Below the pieces are notes generated by a model, which was not told the DNA's origin, did not search any database, and was given only the letters and a program-made list of their open reading frames with translations. Positions 36,470 to 45,467 of a stretch of 64,000 bases of DNA are shown in pieces (positions within the stretch are counted from its first letter, which is position 1; each line of letters starts with the position of its first letter). The position numbers and the translations under genes were made by a program. The stretch is from positions 37,771 through 101,770 of the forward strand of contig NZ_JAKGCR010000014.1 of assembly GCF_022668875.1 (NCBI RefSeq), read 5' to 3'. Source of the DNA: Domibacillus sp. PGB-M46. GTDB taxonomy: Bacteria > Bacillota > Bacilli > Bacillales > Domibacillaceae.

Positions 36470-37453
36470 TTAAATTGTTGGTAAAGAAGAATAATCCTTG
36501 GACATTTGTTTTTTGACAGCTAACAAACTGAGGAATTCAAAAACAATGGTTGCCCCCGTTAAGGTAGTGATCTCGGCTGGGTCTAAAGCCGGCAGTACTT
36601 CAACTAAATCACAGCCAACTAAGTTAATAGCTGTCAGCTGCCTTAACATACTTTGAGCTTCCGTACTTGAAAAACCCGCAATTTCTGGTGTTCCGGTACC
36701 CGGTGCAAAAGCTGGATCTAAAAAATCAATGTCAAACGTGAGAAACACTTTTGAATCTCCTAGCTGTTCCAAAGCCCGGCGCATTGTCTCCTGTAATCCA
36801 ATTTCGCGCATTTCATCAGCTGTAATAACGAGAAAGCCGAGCTTTCGTGCTTCTTCAATATCATCAGGGTGATAGACCGTACCTCGCATCCCTATTTGCA
36901 CTGAACGACAAGGGTTAATAATTCCTTCTTCTACAGCTCGTCGAAAAGGAGTCCCGTGCGTGTATTTTTCACCCCAGTAGTTATCCCAGGTATCACCATG
37001 AGCGTCAAAATGAAGCAATGACAAAGGGCCATGCACAGCACTGATCGCCCGAAGTTCCGGCAGAGTAATAGAGTGGTCCCCCCCTAGCACGATTGGCACA
37101 GCCCCTTTTTCCGTCCATGCTTTTACATGATCTGTAATGTTTTGATGACTCGCTTCTGTGTTCCCTGGAATAATCATCACATCGCCCCCGTCTACCCCAT
37201 TGAGAACGTCCGAAGGCTTAATTTTGTGAAATACATTGGCGGGTCTTAGTAAACTAGAAATACGCCGAATGCCTTCAGGACCAAACCGGGTGCCTGCTCT
37301 ATAGCTGGCAGATGTATCAAATGGAGCCCCCAGTATAACAAAATCTCGTTTTTGAACTTCCGGTTCGTACGGCAGTCTCATAAAAGTTCGAATACCGCTA
37401 AACCGAGGCATTGTGTTTACTTCAGGTAAGTTAAAAAAGTTTTGATTGCTCAT
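36470..37453 (-). CDS. Second agmatinase-family ureohydrolase (guanidino acid hydrolase-like)
   Basis: 327 residues. Metal ligands are H127 in GGDHS, D150/H152/D154 in HFDAHGDTWD and D241/D243 in TFDIDFLDP. The loop DAHGDTWDNYWGEKYTHGTPFRRA resembles guanidinobutyrase and agmatinase subgroups that accept guanidino acids. It differs clearly from the 31388 gene, so the locus encodes two ureohydrolases of different subfamilies. Its start is divergent from the plus-strand GntR operon. It could act on a different guanidino compound, or the two could form a mixed complex as known for some ureohydrolases. Confidence 0.88.
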   Translation of the reverse strand: MSNQNFFNLPEVNTMPRFSGIRTFMRLPYEPEVQKRDFVILGAPFDTSASYRAGTRFGPEGIRRISSLLRPANVFHKIKPSDVLNGVDGGDVMIIPGNTEASHQNITDHVKAWTEKGAVPIVLGGDHSITLPELRAISAVHGPLSLLHFDAHGDTWDNYWGEKYTHGTPFRRAVEEGIINPCRSVQIGMRGTVYHPDDIEEARKLGFLVITADEMREIGLQETMRRALEQLGDSKVFLTFDIDFLDPAFAPGTGTPEIAGFSSTEAQSMLRQLTAINLVGCDLVEVLPALDPAEITTLTGATIVFEFLSLLAVKKQMSKDYSSLPTI

Positions 37454-37848
37454 TTTCTTTCCTTCCTCCCGTGGAACAAATATGAATTTTCAAACCAATT
37501 TCCTTGTAATTCTCTTACGCCTATCCTATTAGCAAGTACATTTCTAAACAACTTGTTTGTAAGATGCCCTAACATCTTTTTTCAATTTTTAAGAAACCTC
37601 TATATGATGAGTGAATGCTAGATAATGATGCTTTTTCAAAAATTGTTTTGCTGGTAGACAAAAAAAGGCCTGCATTTATCAGCTGTAATTTTGAACAGGT
37701 CTGAAAGATTTACCCGGCGGTTATACATTCCTTTTTTATTAATACAGAAATATTTAATCTGTCAGAAAACCTTACAGGAATTGAGAAAAATGCCTTTTAG
37801 TGCATTAAGATCAACGTAACAGCCAACACAGAAGTAATGTTTCTTGTA
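37454..37848. other. Divergent intergenic region, 0.4 kb
   Basis: Separates the second ureohydrolase from the plus-strand GntR operon and must contain both promoters. I looked for guanidine riboswitch hairpins (ACGR-loop pairs) and saw none. No coding sequence is supported. Confidence 0.5.
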
Positions 37849-37873
37849 TTGTGATCACAAATCACTGATCACA
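37849..37873. promoter_or_regulatory. Palindromic operator candidate before the GntR-led operon
   Basis: TTGTGATCACAA is a perfect 12-bp palindrome; the right half-site recurs, giving TGTGATCA...TGATCACA across the block. It ends 17 bases before the GntR start codon. Autoregulation by the GntR protein is the simplest reading. Confidence 0.55.
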
Positions 37874-37890
37874 GAAAAGAGGTGAATTAA

Positions 37891-38553
37891 ATGTCTGAGC
37901 TTATTACAGTCTCAACCGTAAACAAGGAAGTTTATAAACAGCTCCGCCAGCAAATCAGGACCGGAAAAATTAGGCCAGGGTCGAAAATTACCATCCGGGA
38001 AATTGCAGCACGCTTTGGCGTAAGTACAATGCCAGTAAGGGAAGCCATACGTCGTTTGCAGGCAGAGGGATTTTTATCGGTAGAGACCAGAAGTGTAACC
38101 GTGAATAAACTTTCATTGGATGAAGTGAATCAGCTGTTTGTGATTAGGCAGCGTCTAGAATCGCTTGCTATTGAATGGTCCCTTCAAAATCTAGATGATA
38201 ATCATGTGGAAGAGATAAAAGAGCTTGAGGAAATTTTAGAAGAAATGGACAACAAAGAAATTAGCTACAACGACTGGCAGCGATTAAATCGCACTTTTCA
38301 TCTGACTATGTATAAATTAGCGGATTCCCCGTCCTTGCAGCAGTTAATTGAAAATGTATGGGATAAGGTTACGCCCTATATGTTTATTTATTCGTCTACT
38401 ATTAATTCCTTTGAGGAAGGTCAAAAGCAGCACTATTTAATGTTAGATTACTTGATAAAAAAAGATGAAGAAGCACTGACCGACTTACTAGTGGAACATT
38501 TAGAAGATACATATAAAGCCATTCAAAAAGGGCTCGAAGAAAGCAACAAGTAA
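37891..38553 (+). CDS. GntR-family (FCD) regulator, first gene of the amide operon
   Basis: 220 residues. The winged HTH is KQLRQQIRTGKIRPGSKITIREIAARFGVSTMPVREAIRRLQAEG; the C-terminal helical domain resembles FCD regulators (DWQRLNRTFHLTMYKLADSPSL). AAGAGGTG lies upstream of the ATG. Being first in an operon of amidases and a permease, behind a palindrome, it probably represses the operon until the substrate or a product binds. Confidence 0.9.
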   Translation: MSELITVSTVNKEVYKQLRQQIRTGKIRPGSKITIREIAARFGVSTMPVREAIRRLQAEGFLSVETRSVTVNKLSLDEVNQLFVIRQRLESLAIEWSLQNLDDNHVEEIKELEEILEEMDNKEISYNDWQRLNRTFHLTMYKLADSPSLQQLIENVWDKVTPYMFIYSSTINSFEEGQKQHYLMLDYLIKKDEEALTDLLVEHLEDTYKAIQKGLEESNK

Positions 38554-38606
38554 CATATTTTATCTGAATATTCCAAATTATTTTTTGTAAATAAGGAGTG
38601 ACTAAA

Positions 38607-40115
38607 ATGGGTGCATCTTCATTTTCATTTTTAGAAACAACCATCGAAGAGATTCAGCAGGCTATACAAAAAGGAAATCTGACCAGCTTTGAACTGGTTG
38701 AATGGTATATAGAACGCATACAGTCTTTTAATCAATCTGGCCCGGAATTAAATGCAATAGTCAATGTAAATGAAAAAGCCCGTCAGGAAGCAGTAGAGCT
38801 TGACCGTTATTTTAAAGAGAATGGCGAGTTAAAAGGGTCTCTCCACGGAGTTCCTATTCTTGTAAAGGACCAAGCCGAAACAAAAGGGATTCCAACCACG
38901 TTCGGCAGCAGCGCTTTTAAAGAATACATACCCAAATCAGATGCAACCCTGGTTGAAAGACTGCGGGAAGCGGGTGCTATCATTTTGGCGAAAACGAGCA
39001 TGTGCGATTTTGCTGCAGGATGGTTCTCCTTTTCATCTGTTACCGGCCAAACCAAGAACCCTTATGCGCTAAACCGGGAAGCAGGAGGCTCAAGTGCAGG
39101 TACCAGCTGCGGAATTACTTCAAACTTTGGGGCAGTTGGAATTGGAGAAGATACAGGCGGCTCTATTCGTCTCCCTTCTTCGTTCAACAATTTGTTTGGT
39201 TTGCGGGTCACCACAGGACTAATCAGCCGATTTGGTTTTTCGCCGCTCGTTCATTTCCAAGACTCTCCGGGACCCATTACAAGAACAGTAAAAGACATGG
39301 CGAAGCTGCTTGATGTAATAGTCGGTTATGACGAAAAGGATCCTTTTACTGCAGCAGCTATTCAAGCAAGAGATGCAGGCAAATACGAAGAACTGCTTAA
39401 GCAATCTACTTTAGAAGGACGAAGAATTGGCGTATTAAGAGGTGCTTTTGGGCCTGATAATGACGATTCGAGACCCGTTAACCAAGTCATCGAGTCCGTG
39501 ATAGAATGTTTAAAAGCAGCAGGTGCCATTATTGTGGATTCTGTTGAAATTCCAGACCTGGACCGCTTCTTGGAAGAAACGTCCATGTATACCCTTCAAT
39601 CAAAAAAGGATATCACGCGCTTTTTAAGCAGCAGAGAGAACACACCGTTAAAGTCTTTTATGGAGGTTTATAATGCTAAAGCGTTTCATCCTTTAAATGA
39701 TCTATTCCATGATATTGCGGATGGACCTGAAGAACCTGCTGAGCAGGCGGATTATTATCGCCATCGTTTTGCTCAAGAAGAATTTAGAAGAACCGTTATG
39801 AATGTGTTGGCTTCTCATAAAGTTGAAGCTTTATTGTTTCCGGACGTAAAAGTTTTGCCGCCAACCTACGAAGAGCTGCATGCGGAAAAATGGTCTTGCC
39901 TGACCTTTCCGACGAATACAACGATTTCTTCTCAAACCGGCCTGCCTTCTATGTCGGTTCCAGGCGGATTTACACCAGACGGCATACCCGTTGGATTTGA
40001 ATTGTTAGGAACGCCTTTTTCAGAAGCTTCTTTACTCCAACTGGCTTATGCATACGAAAAATTAGCAAAACCAAGAAAGCCGCCTGTATTGCCAAAAAAA
40101 ATAGTGAATCATTAA
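38607..40115 (+). CDS. Amidase signature family enzyme
   Basis: 502 residues from ATG 38607 (AAGGAG 8 bases upstream; a GTG 9 bases earlier overlaps that site). Ser-Ser-Lys triad: K87 in VPILVKDQAETKG, cis-Ser in GGSSAGTSCG (about 162) and nucleophile S186 in GEDTGGSIRLP. The family hydrolyses small amides, ureido acids such as allophanate, and others. Company of an isochorismatase-type amidase and a formamidase suggests successive amide cleavages of one nitrogen-rich substrate. The substrate cannot be read from sequence. Confidence 0.88.
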   Translation: MGASSFSFLETTIEEIQQAIQKGNLTSFELVEWYIERIQSFNQSGPELNAIVNVNEKARQEAVELDRYFKENGELKGSLHGVPILVKDQAETKGIPTTFGSSAFKEYIPKSDATLVERLREAGAIILAKTSMCDFAAGWFSFSSVTGQTKNPYALNREAGGSSAGTSCGITSNFGAVGIGEDTGGSIRLPSSFNNLFGLRVTTGLISRFGFSPLVHFQDSPGPITRTVKDMAKLLDVIVGYDEKDPFTAAAIQARDAGKYEELLKQSTLEGRRIGVLRGAFGPDNDDSRPVNQVIESVIECLKAAGAIIVDSVEIPDLDRFLEETSMYTLQSKKDITRFLSSRENTPLKSFMEVYNAKAFHPLNDLFHDIADGPEEPAEQADYYRHRFAQEEFRRTVMNVLASHKVEALLFPDVKVLPPTYEELHAEKWSCLTFPTNTTISSQTGLPSMSVPGGFTPDGIPVGFELLGTPFSEASLLQLAYAYEKLAKPRKPPVLPKKIVNH

Positions 40116-40146
40116 TTGCCTTTTATCATTGGCTGGAGGTTGTTTA

Positions 40147-40887
40147 ATGAAAAAACAAATAGATATTAACGCCGACATGGGAGAAAGCTTTGGTGTTTAC
40201 AAGTATGGGGCGGATTTAGAATTAATGCCTTATATTACTTCCGCTAACATTGCCTGTGGATTTCATGGCGGTGATCCGCATGTTATGAGAGAAACGGTTC
40301 AGTTAGCCGCCTCTCATGGTGTACGTATCGGGGCACACGTGGGTTTTCCGGACAAACTTGGATTTGGAAGAAGAGAAATCAATGCTACCCCCCAAGAGGT
40401 CTATGATTATGTGCTGTACCAGCTGGGTGCGCTGGATGGATTCTTAAAAGCAAATAAAACGGTTATGTCACATATGAAGCTGCATGGGGCCCTTTATATG
40501 ATGGCTTGTTCAAGCAAAGTATTAAGTCAGGCAGCTGTACAAGCAGTGGCCGATTACAATCCACGTTTGAATATATACGCACTTCCCTCTTCAGAGCTTG
40601 CTGCTTGCTCTGAAGCAGCCGGATTAAAGGTGATGAATGAATATTTTGCGGACCGCCCCTATACAAACGGTCAAGTCAAAATGTTTAACTGGAATCTAAG
40701 TGAAATCGGAAGCCCTCAAGAGATTTCCAAAACCATTGTCTGTTTGCTGGAGAAACAGCTGACTGCTGAAAGTGCACATACAAAAATAGATACGATTTGT
40801 GTTCACAGCGATACGCCTAATGCAGCATTAATTGCAAAATGTATACACGTGGCTTTGCAAAAAGAAGAGCGCCTTATTTCTTTATAA
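40147..40887 (+). CDS. LamB/YcsF family protein, PxpA-like
   Basis: 246 residues; ATG at 40147 with GGAGG 7 bases before it. IDINADMGESFG and ITSANIACGFHGGDPHVMRETV are family hallmarks. PxpA is one part of ATP-dependent 5-oxoprolinase PxpABC, but pxpB and pxpC are not in this operon. It may work with subunits elsewhere, or with a different cyclic amide. The region MKLHGALYMMACSS is also conserved. Confidence 0.87.
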   Translation: MKKQIDINADMGESFGVYKYGADLELMPYITSANIACGFHGGDPHVMRETVQLAASHGVRIGAHVGFPDKLGFGRREINATPQEVYDYVLYQLGALDGFLKANKTVMSHMKLHGALYMMACSSKVLSQAAVQAVADYNPRLNIYALPSSELAACSEAAGLKVMNEYFADRPYTNGQVKMFNWNLSEIGSPQEISKTIVCLLEKQLTAESAHTKIDTICVHSDTPNAALIAKCIHVALQKEERLISL

Positions 40888-40940
40888 GCAAACAGAAGTC
40901 AATGACAGCTTTAACCTATCAAAAGAAAGAAGGAATCGAT

Positions 40941-41636
40941 ATGTACATTGAAGCCAACCCCTATCTGTACCCCTTTAACGGAGAGTTGACCGCCGGGAAC
41001 ACGGCACTCGTCATTATTGATATGCAAACTGATTTTTGTGGCTATGGGGGCTATGTTGATCAGATGGGCTATGATATTTCACTAACAAGAAAAGCTATAA
41101 AGCCTATCAAAGAACTTCTTGAGCTCGTAAGAAAAATAGATAATTTTACTGTCATTCATACAAGAGAAGGACACCGGCCCGATTTATCAGACCTTCCTGA
41201 GAACAAACGCTGGAGAAGCCAGCAAGCCGGCGCAGAAATCGGCTCACAGACAGCAAATGGACGGATCCTTGTTCGGAATGAGCCAGGATGGGAAATTATC
41301 GAGGAGCTGACACCGGCGCCTGGAGAAGTGATTATCGACAAACCTGGGAAGGGCAGTTTTTACGCCACAGACCTTGATTTAATTTTGAAAACAAAAGGCA
41401 TTAAAAACTTGATTTTAACCGGGATTACAACGGATGTATGTGTTCATACAACCATGAGGGAAGCAAATGACAGAGGTTACGAGTGTCTGATTTTAGAAGA
41501 CTGCACCGGTGCAACAGACTATGATAACCACCTGGCTGCACTTAAAATGGTGACGATGCAGGGCGGCGTTTTTGGCAGTGTCTCAAGTTCAAACCATGTT
41601 ATTAAAGTACTTAGCGAGCTGCTTGTTAACGCTTGA
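40941..41636 (+). CDS. Isochorismatase-superfamily amidohydrolase, biuret hydrolase-like
   Basis: 231 residues from ATG 40941 (GAAGGA upstream). The cysteine-hydrolase triad is D28 (IIDMQTDF), K134 (IIDKPGKGSF) and C167 (TTDVCVHTT). The spacing between these three equals that I recall for biuret hydrolase BiuH (D36, K142, C175), and GYDISLTRKAI, HTREGHRPDLSDLP and GKGSFYATDLD are shared by BiuH and ureidoacrylate amidohydrolase types. It therefore probably cleaves a ureido or biuret-like amide, giving ammonia and a carboxylate. Confidence 0.85.
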   Translation: MYIEANPYLYPFNGELTAGNTALVIIDMQTDFCGYGGYVDQMGYDISLTRKAIKPIKELLELVRKIDNFTVIHTREGHRPDLSDLPENKRWRSQQAGAEIGSQTANGRILVRNEPGWEIIEELTPAPGEVIIDKPGKGSFYATDLDLILKTKGIKNLILTGITTDVCVHTTMREANDRGYECLILEDCTGATDYDNHLAALKMVTMQGGVFGSVSSSNHVIKVLSELLVNA

Positions 41637-41674
41637 TTCAAAATAGAATTTAACCAATTAAAGGAGGCAGAGAA

Positions 41675-42940
41675 ATGAGTATAAACGAAAAAGCGATTTT
41701 AGAAGAAGAATATGAACGTTCCGCTGTCCCAATCCAAGCCCGGAAAAGTTTATTGTCCGTTTCATTGGTATGGATCGGCTTTCCGATGATCATCACAGCT
41801 TCTGTAACGGGTGCTGCCATTGTTACCTCCTTAGGTTTTTGGCAAGGAATGCTTGCCATCCTGCTTGGAAATCTTATCTTATTCGGATATGTAGGGCTAT
41901 TGGGAATTTTAGCGACAAAAAAAGGTTATAACTTCTCTCTGCAATCGGCTATTACCTTCGGGCGCAAAGGATCAATGATTGTATCTGGCTTGTTATCTAC
42001 TCTTGTTATTGGCTGGTTCGCTGTGCAGACAGGCTTAACAGGCAGCAGTATGAATCAGGCTTTTGGATCTAACTTCTTTTTGATTACATTAATCGCAGGT
42101 GTTTTATACATTGGGGTTACATTGGTAGGGGTAAAAGCTTTGACCTATATTGGGGCCATCTCGGCTCCCTTCTTCTTCATTTTTGGCCTTTGGGCAGTTG
42201 GAGACGCCGTATCGGCGGGCGGCTGGTCCTCTATTACAAGCTTTGCTGGAAACAATACACTAAGTCTGGGTATTGCAGTTACAATGGTTGTTTCTTTATT
42301 TATTGACTCAGGAACACTAACAGGTGACTTTAATAGATGGTCTAAAAACACAAAAGAATCCATTATTGCGACAGGTACTGCTTTCCCTTTTGCCAATATG
42401 ACAGCTATGGTATTTGGCGGGCTGATTGCTGCAGCTGCCAGCCAGAATGCCGACCTTTTCCAATACATCGCTGCAAAAGGCGGAGCTATTTCACTGATTG
42501 CTGTATTGCTATTATTTTTGAATTTAGGCAGTGTTTGCTCTCATTGTCTTTACAACGGAGCTGTTGGATGGTCAAGTCTTCTCGGGAAGAAAATGAGAAC
42601 AACCGCTTTTGTCTTGGGTGTGATTGGTATTATTATTGCCCTCTCAGGTGCTTGGAATCACTTTATTACATGGTTGAATTTGTTGGGGATTATTGTTCCC
42701 CCAATTGGAGCCATTATTATCATCGATCAAATGTTTATTAGGAAAAATGCCGACATTTCCGAATCATTTCGCTCACAGCCGTTTGTTGCTTGGTTTATTG
42801 GCTCATTGGCAGGCTTGGTTACAGAATTTTATGCTCCGTTTTTATCCACGGCTTTTGCAGCAATGATTGTGGGCGGCGCGGCTTATGCCTTGCTCTCAAG
42901 AAAAACTGCCAGCGCAGGTGAAATTCGAAATGCAGGTTGA
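41675..42940 (+). CDS. NCS1-type purine/cytosine permease family transporter
   Basis: 421 residues with about 12 membrane helices and a cytosolic N-terminus. The pattern (SLVWIGFPMIITASVTGAAIVTSLGFWQGM and IDSGTLTGDFNRWSKNTKESI) fits CodB-like members of the nucleobase:cation symporter-1 family. The family imports cytosine, allantoin, hydantoins and related ring compounds. Placed between amidase genes it is the likely uptake route for the operon's substrate, and hints at a nucleobase, hydantoin or similar cyclic amide. Confidence 0.88.
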   Translation: MSINEKAILEEEYERSAVPIQARKSLLSVSLVWIGFPMIITASVTGAAIVTSLGFWQGMLAILLGNLILFGYVGLLGILATKKGYNFSLQSAITFGRKGSMIVSGLLSTLVIGWFAVQTGLTGSSMNQAFGSNFFLITLIAGVLYIGVTLVGVKALTYIGAISAPFFFIFGLWAVGDAVSAGGWSSITSFAGNNTLSLGIAVTMVVSLFIDSGTLTGDFNRWSKNTKESIIATGTAFPFANMTAMVFGGLIAAAASQNADLFQYIAAKGGAISLIAVLLLFLNLGSVCSHCLYNGAVGWSSLLGKKMRTTAFVLGVIGIIIALSGAWNHFITWLNLLGIIVPPIGAIIIIDQMFIRKNADISESFRSQPFVAWFIGSLAGLVTEFYAPFLSTAFAAMIVGGAAYALLSRKTASAGEIRNAG

Positions 42941-42985
42941 GTTTTGGAACATACAAATTAGCATAAGAAAAGGAAGTGGATTTCA

Positions 42986-43996
42986 ATGAGTGGTCTTGGA
43001 GGATTAAATAAGTCTCCCGATGGAGTTGTCATCGGCTTAGTTCAGCTTCAGCTTCCAACGGTAAAAACAAAAGAAGATCTTCGAAAACAGACAGATCGTG
43101 TGTGCGAGCTTGTGGGCAAAGCAAGAAGAAATCAGCAGACGATAGATCTAGTTGTATTTCCAGAGTATTCACTGCATGGACTTTCTATGGACATGAATCC
43201 GGAAATTATGTGCAAAGTAGACGGACCTGAAGTGCGGGCTTTTCAAAAAGCATGCATAGAAAATAAAATATGGGGCTGTTTTTCCATTATGGAATATAAC
43301 CCTGATGGAAACCCCTATAACACAGGATTAATTATTGATGACAAAGGTGAAATCAAACTAAATTATCGAAAATTACACCCTTGGGTGCCTGTTGAACCTT
43401 GGGAACCAGGAAATTTAGGAATTCCAGTTTGCGATGGCCCGAACGGCAGCAAACTGGCCCTTGTTATCTGCCACGATGGAATGTTTCCAGAGATGGCGCG
43501 GGAATGCGCTTATAAAGGCGCGGATATTATGATCCGAACCGCCGGCTATACAGCACCGATCCGGCATTCATGGGATATCACCAATCAAGCAAATGCTTTT
43601 TGTAATTTAATGTACACTGCCTCCGTTTGCTTAAGCGGAAGCGATGGAACCTTTGACTCGATGGGCGAAGGATCGATTATTAATTTTGATGGTATGCCAC
43701 TCGTAAAAGGTGGAGGCCGGCCGGACGAAATTATTACAGGAGAAGTAAGGCCAGCACTTGTACGAGAAGCGCGCAAAATATGGGCTGTAGAAAATAATAT
43801 TTATCAGCTTGGCCATCGAGGTTACGTGGCAGTAAAAGGTGGAGCTTCTGATTGCCCATATACCTATATGAAGGATCTTGTTAAAGGCCAGTATGCTTTG
43901 CCATGGGAAGAAGAAGTCGTCCACAAAGATGGTTCTGCTTTCGGCTTTCCTCCTCCAACCCGTTCTTTTGAAAATAAAGCGTTAGTAAAGAAATAA
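42986..43996 (+). CDS. amiF: Formamidase (AmiF type), nitrilase superfamily
   Basis: 336 residues, the usual AmiF length. The Glu-Lys-Cys triad is E60 (VVFPEYSLHG), K129 (NYRKLHPW) and C162 (VICHDGMFPE). The C-terminal extension LPWEEEVVHKDGSAFGFPPPTRSF is characteristic of AmiE/AmiF enzymes. AmiF converts formamide to formate and ammonia. As last gene of the operon it may remove a formamide or short amide formed by the previous steps. A copy of its last 128 codons lies at 47835-48221. Confidence 0.92.
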   Translation: MSGLGGLNKSPDGVVIGLVQLQLPTVKTKEDLRKQTDRVCELVGKARRNQQTIDLVVFPEYSLHGLSMDMNPEIMCKVDGPEVRAFQKACIENKIWGCFSIMEYNPDGNPYNTGLIIDDKGEIKLNYRKLHPWVPVEPWEPGNLGIPVCDGPNGSKLALVICHDGMFPEMARECAYKGADIMIRTAGYTAPIRHSWDITNQANAFCNLMYTASVCLSGSDGTFDSMGEGSIINFDGMPLVKGGGRPDEIITGEVRPALVREARKIWAVENNIYQLGHRGYVAVKGGASDCPYTYMKDLVKGQYALPWEEEVVHKDGSAFGFPPPTRSFENKALVKK

Positions 43997-44190
43997 CTTG
44001 TTCTCTGTTTTACTTAAACAGCCGCGGCTTATTTACCGGGGCTGTTTTTTATTTTGCGATATCCTTCACTTTTCCATCAATCCTTTTTATAAACTCGATC
44101 TTCTGTCCCTTTGTCTCGCTAGAATTTAATTATACAAGCGTATTTAACATTAAAATATAACCAATATGTTCATAAAAGAAAAGAATCACC
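43582..44190 (+). repeat. Duplicated segment, copy 1 (3' third of formamidase plus terminator and flank)
   Basis: About 600 bases here and at 47807-48412 are nearly identical over the coding part, with a constant offset of 4225. Similarity continues through the terminator and fades around 44190, near the TnpB fragment. Confidence 0.85.
44016..44050 (+). terminator. Terminator of the amide operon
   Basis: Stem AACAGCCgCGG / CCGgGGCTGTT followed by TTTTTT, 20 bases after the formamidase stop codon. Confidence 0.9.
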
Positions 44191-44204
44191 ATCAGACTAC
44201 ATGG

Positions 44205-44465
44205 TGATCTGCCTTTTAATTTATCATGCTGGGTTTCCTGAAGGGGCTGGGAAGGTACTTTTTTAAGATATGGATGATGTTTCTTAGATCGAGTTAACAG
44301 GACACTGAGATCAGATTTCGTCAGGTTTTTCTTGTTCTTTTGATAGGCTCTTTGTTTATCAAGAAGAGCGGAATTATACTGCTGGTGGTAGAGGTTAACC
44401 CATGAGTGAAGGGTACTTTTTTGTTCCTCATTCGGAAAAATTTCGAAGCGGTAATTCAGCATCAT
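44205..44465 (-). pseudogene. N-terminal fragment of an IS200/IS605-family TnpB
   Basis: MLNYRFEIFPNEEQKSTLHSWVNLYHQQYNSALLDKQRAYQ and LKKVPSQPLQETQHDKLKG match the N-terminal domain of TnpB (OrfB) proteins. The frame leaves TnpB homology at about residue 85 and enters unrelated sequence of the duplicated segment, so the RuvC domain is absent. A ribosome binding site remains upstream. Confidence 0.75.
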
Positions 44466-44704
44466 TTCGATTCACCCCCAGTATTTAACAAATACAGCAT
44501 ACCAAAAAAGGGAACTTACATTTCAACTGTTGAGCAACAAATACAAAAAAAGCGACCATTCATCTCCCACTATTACAAAGCAATTTGAAGGAGTCTTCTG
44601 GCCGGTAATGCGATAAATAACATTTCTATATTATTTCCCGAAAAATCATCTATATTTGATATTTGTTTAATCTCACATTAAGATATATAATAAAAACGAG
44701 CAAA

Positions 44705-44720
44705 AAGAAAACGTTTTCAA
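44705..44720. promoter_or_regulatory. cre-like site before the BH0509-like gene
   Basis: AAGAAAACGTTTTCAA contains the palindrome GAAAACGTTTTC and misses the cre consensus at one position. It lies 47 bases upstream of the small gene. Confidence 0.45.
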
Positions 44721-44766
44721 TATTTAAATACTTCGTTACTTTTCATAACTATAAGGAGGATTTAAA

Positions 44767-44913
44767 ATGAGCCAAGCAGAAAGAAATTCCAAAGTGCAGA
44801 AATTAATTGAGCAACAAAAATTCAATGAGAATGAAATTTCCAAGATGACAGATCCACAGATTGAATATTATCACTGGCTCTATTTTGTTGATTCTATTTA
44901 TGATTATATGTAA
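44767..44913 (+). CDS. Small BH0509-like protein
   Basis: 48 residues: MSQAERNSKVQKLIEQQKF, then EISKMTDPQIEYYHW, ending in DSIYDYM. AAGGAGG lies 8 bases upstream and a strong terminator follows, so it is a genuine single-gene unit. The pattern SxxERxxx...LIE...MTDxxIE is that of short BH0509-type bacillar proteins of unknown function. Confidence 0.7.
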   Translation: MSQAERNSKVQKLIEQQKFNENEISKMTDPQIEYYHWLYFVDSIYDYM

Positions 44914-44930
44914 CCCAAATATAAAATGAT

Positions 44931-44974
44931 AAAAAGCGGGAAAAACATTGATAATTCAGGTTTTCCCGCTTTTA
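44931..44974 (+). terminator. Terminator of the small BH0509-like gene
   Basis: Stem AAAAGCGGGAAAA / TTTTCCCGCTTTT with T-rich tail, 20 bases after the stop codon. Confidence 0.85.
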
Positions 44975-45467
44975 ATTTTATCACTTTCTGAAATAATTTC
45001 TTGCAAACCTGCTCTTTGGCAACAAGTGGATTCCGTCTGCTTTTTGACCTTGCTGACTTTCAGCTTCCTTCCTTTTCCCTCCATTCACTTCCTAGCGGCT
45101 GGGCACTAATACATAAAAGAAGAGAATGAACTCTACAAAACAGTCGAGGGAACAAAGCTTTCCACTCAAGCCAAAAACATTTTCTAAACAACGTTTTATA
45201 ATCAACGTATCACGGTACACTGCATCTACTACTAATTCTATGTTCATTCTTTTTTACTTCAATTTAGTTTCTTTTCTATACGGTATGTTCAAACTTCCAC
45301 TTTCCTTCGAAATATTACGTATTATAAAATTCCCAATAATACATTTTTTTACATTATGGTATAATTATTTGATTAAGGGGTATCTTGCGGAATCCTAGAT
45401 CAATTTATTGCAATAGAGCCTAGGGAAGCATCGGAATATCGACCATCCTAACGAATAAATTACGCGC
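44975..45467. other. Intergenic stretch with a possible TetR N-terminal relic
   Basis: No intact gene. Just before the truncated TetR frame, 45405-45450 encodes FIAIEPREASEYRPS in another frame, which could be part of the lost N-terminal half. Confidence 0.4.

Noticed and set aside
37454..37890. Guanidine riboswitch before the nitrogen genes
   Set aside because: I looked for the ykkC-type and mini-ykkC hairpins on both strands here and at 35487-35616; none was seen. A protein regulator fits better.
45126..45398. 90-codon plus-strand frame
   Set aside because: No ribosome binding site and no recognisable domain; AT-rich sequence gives long chance frames.
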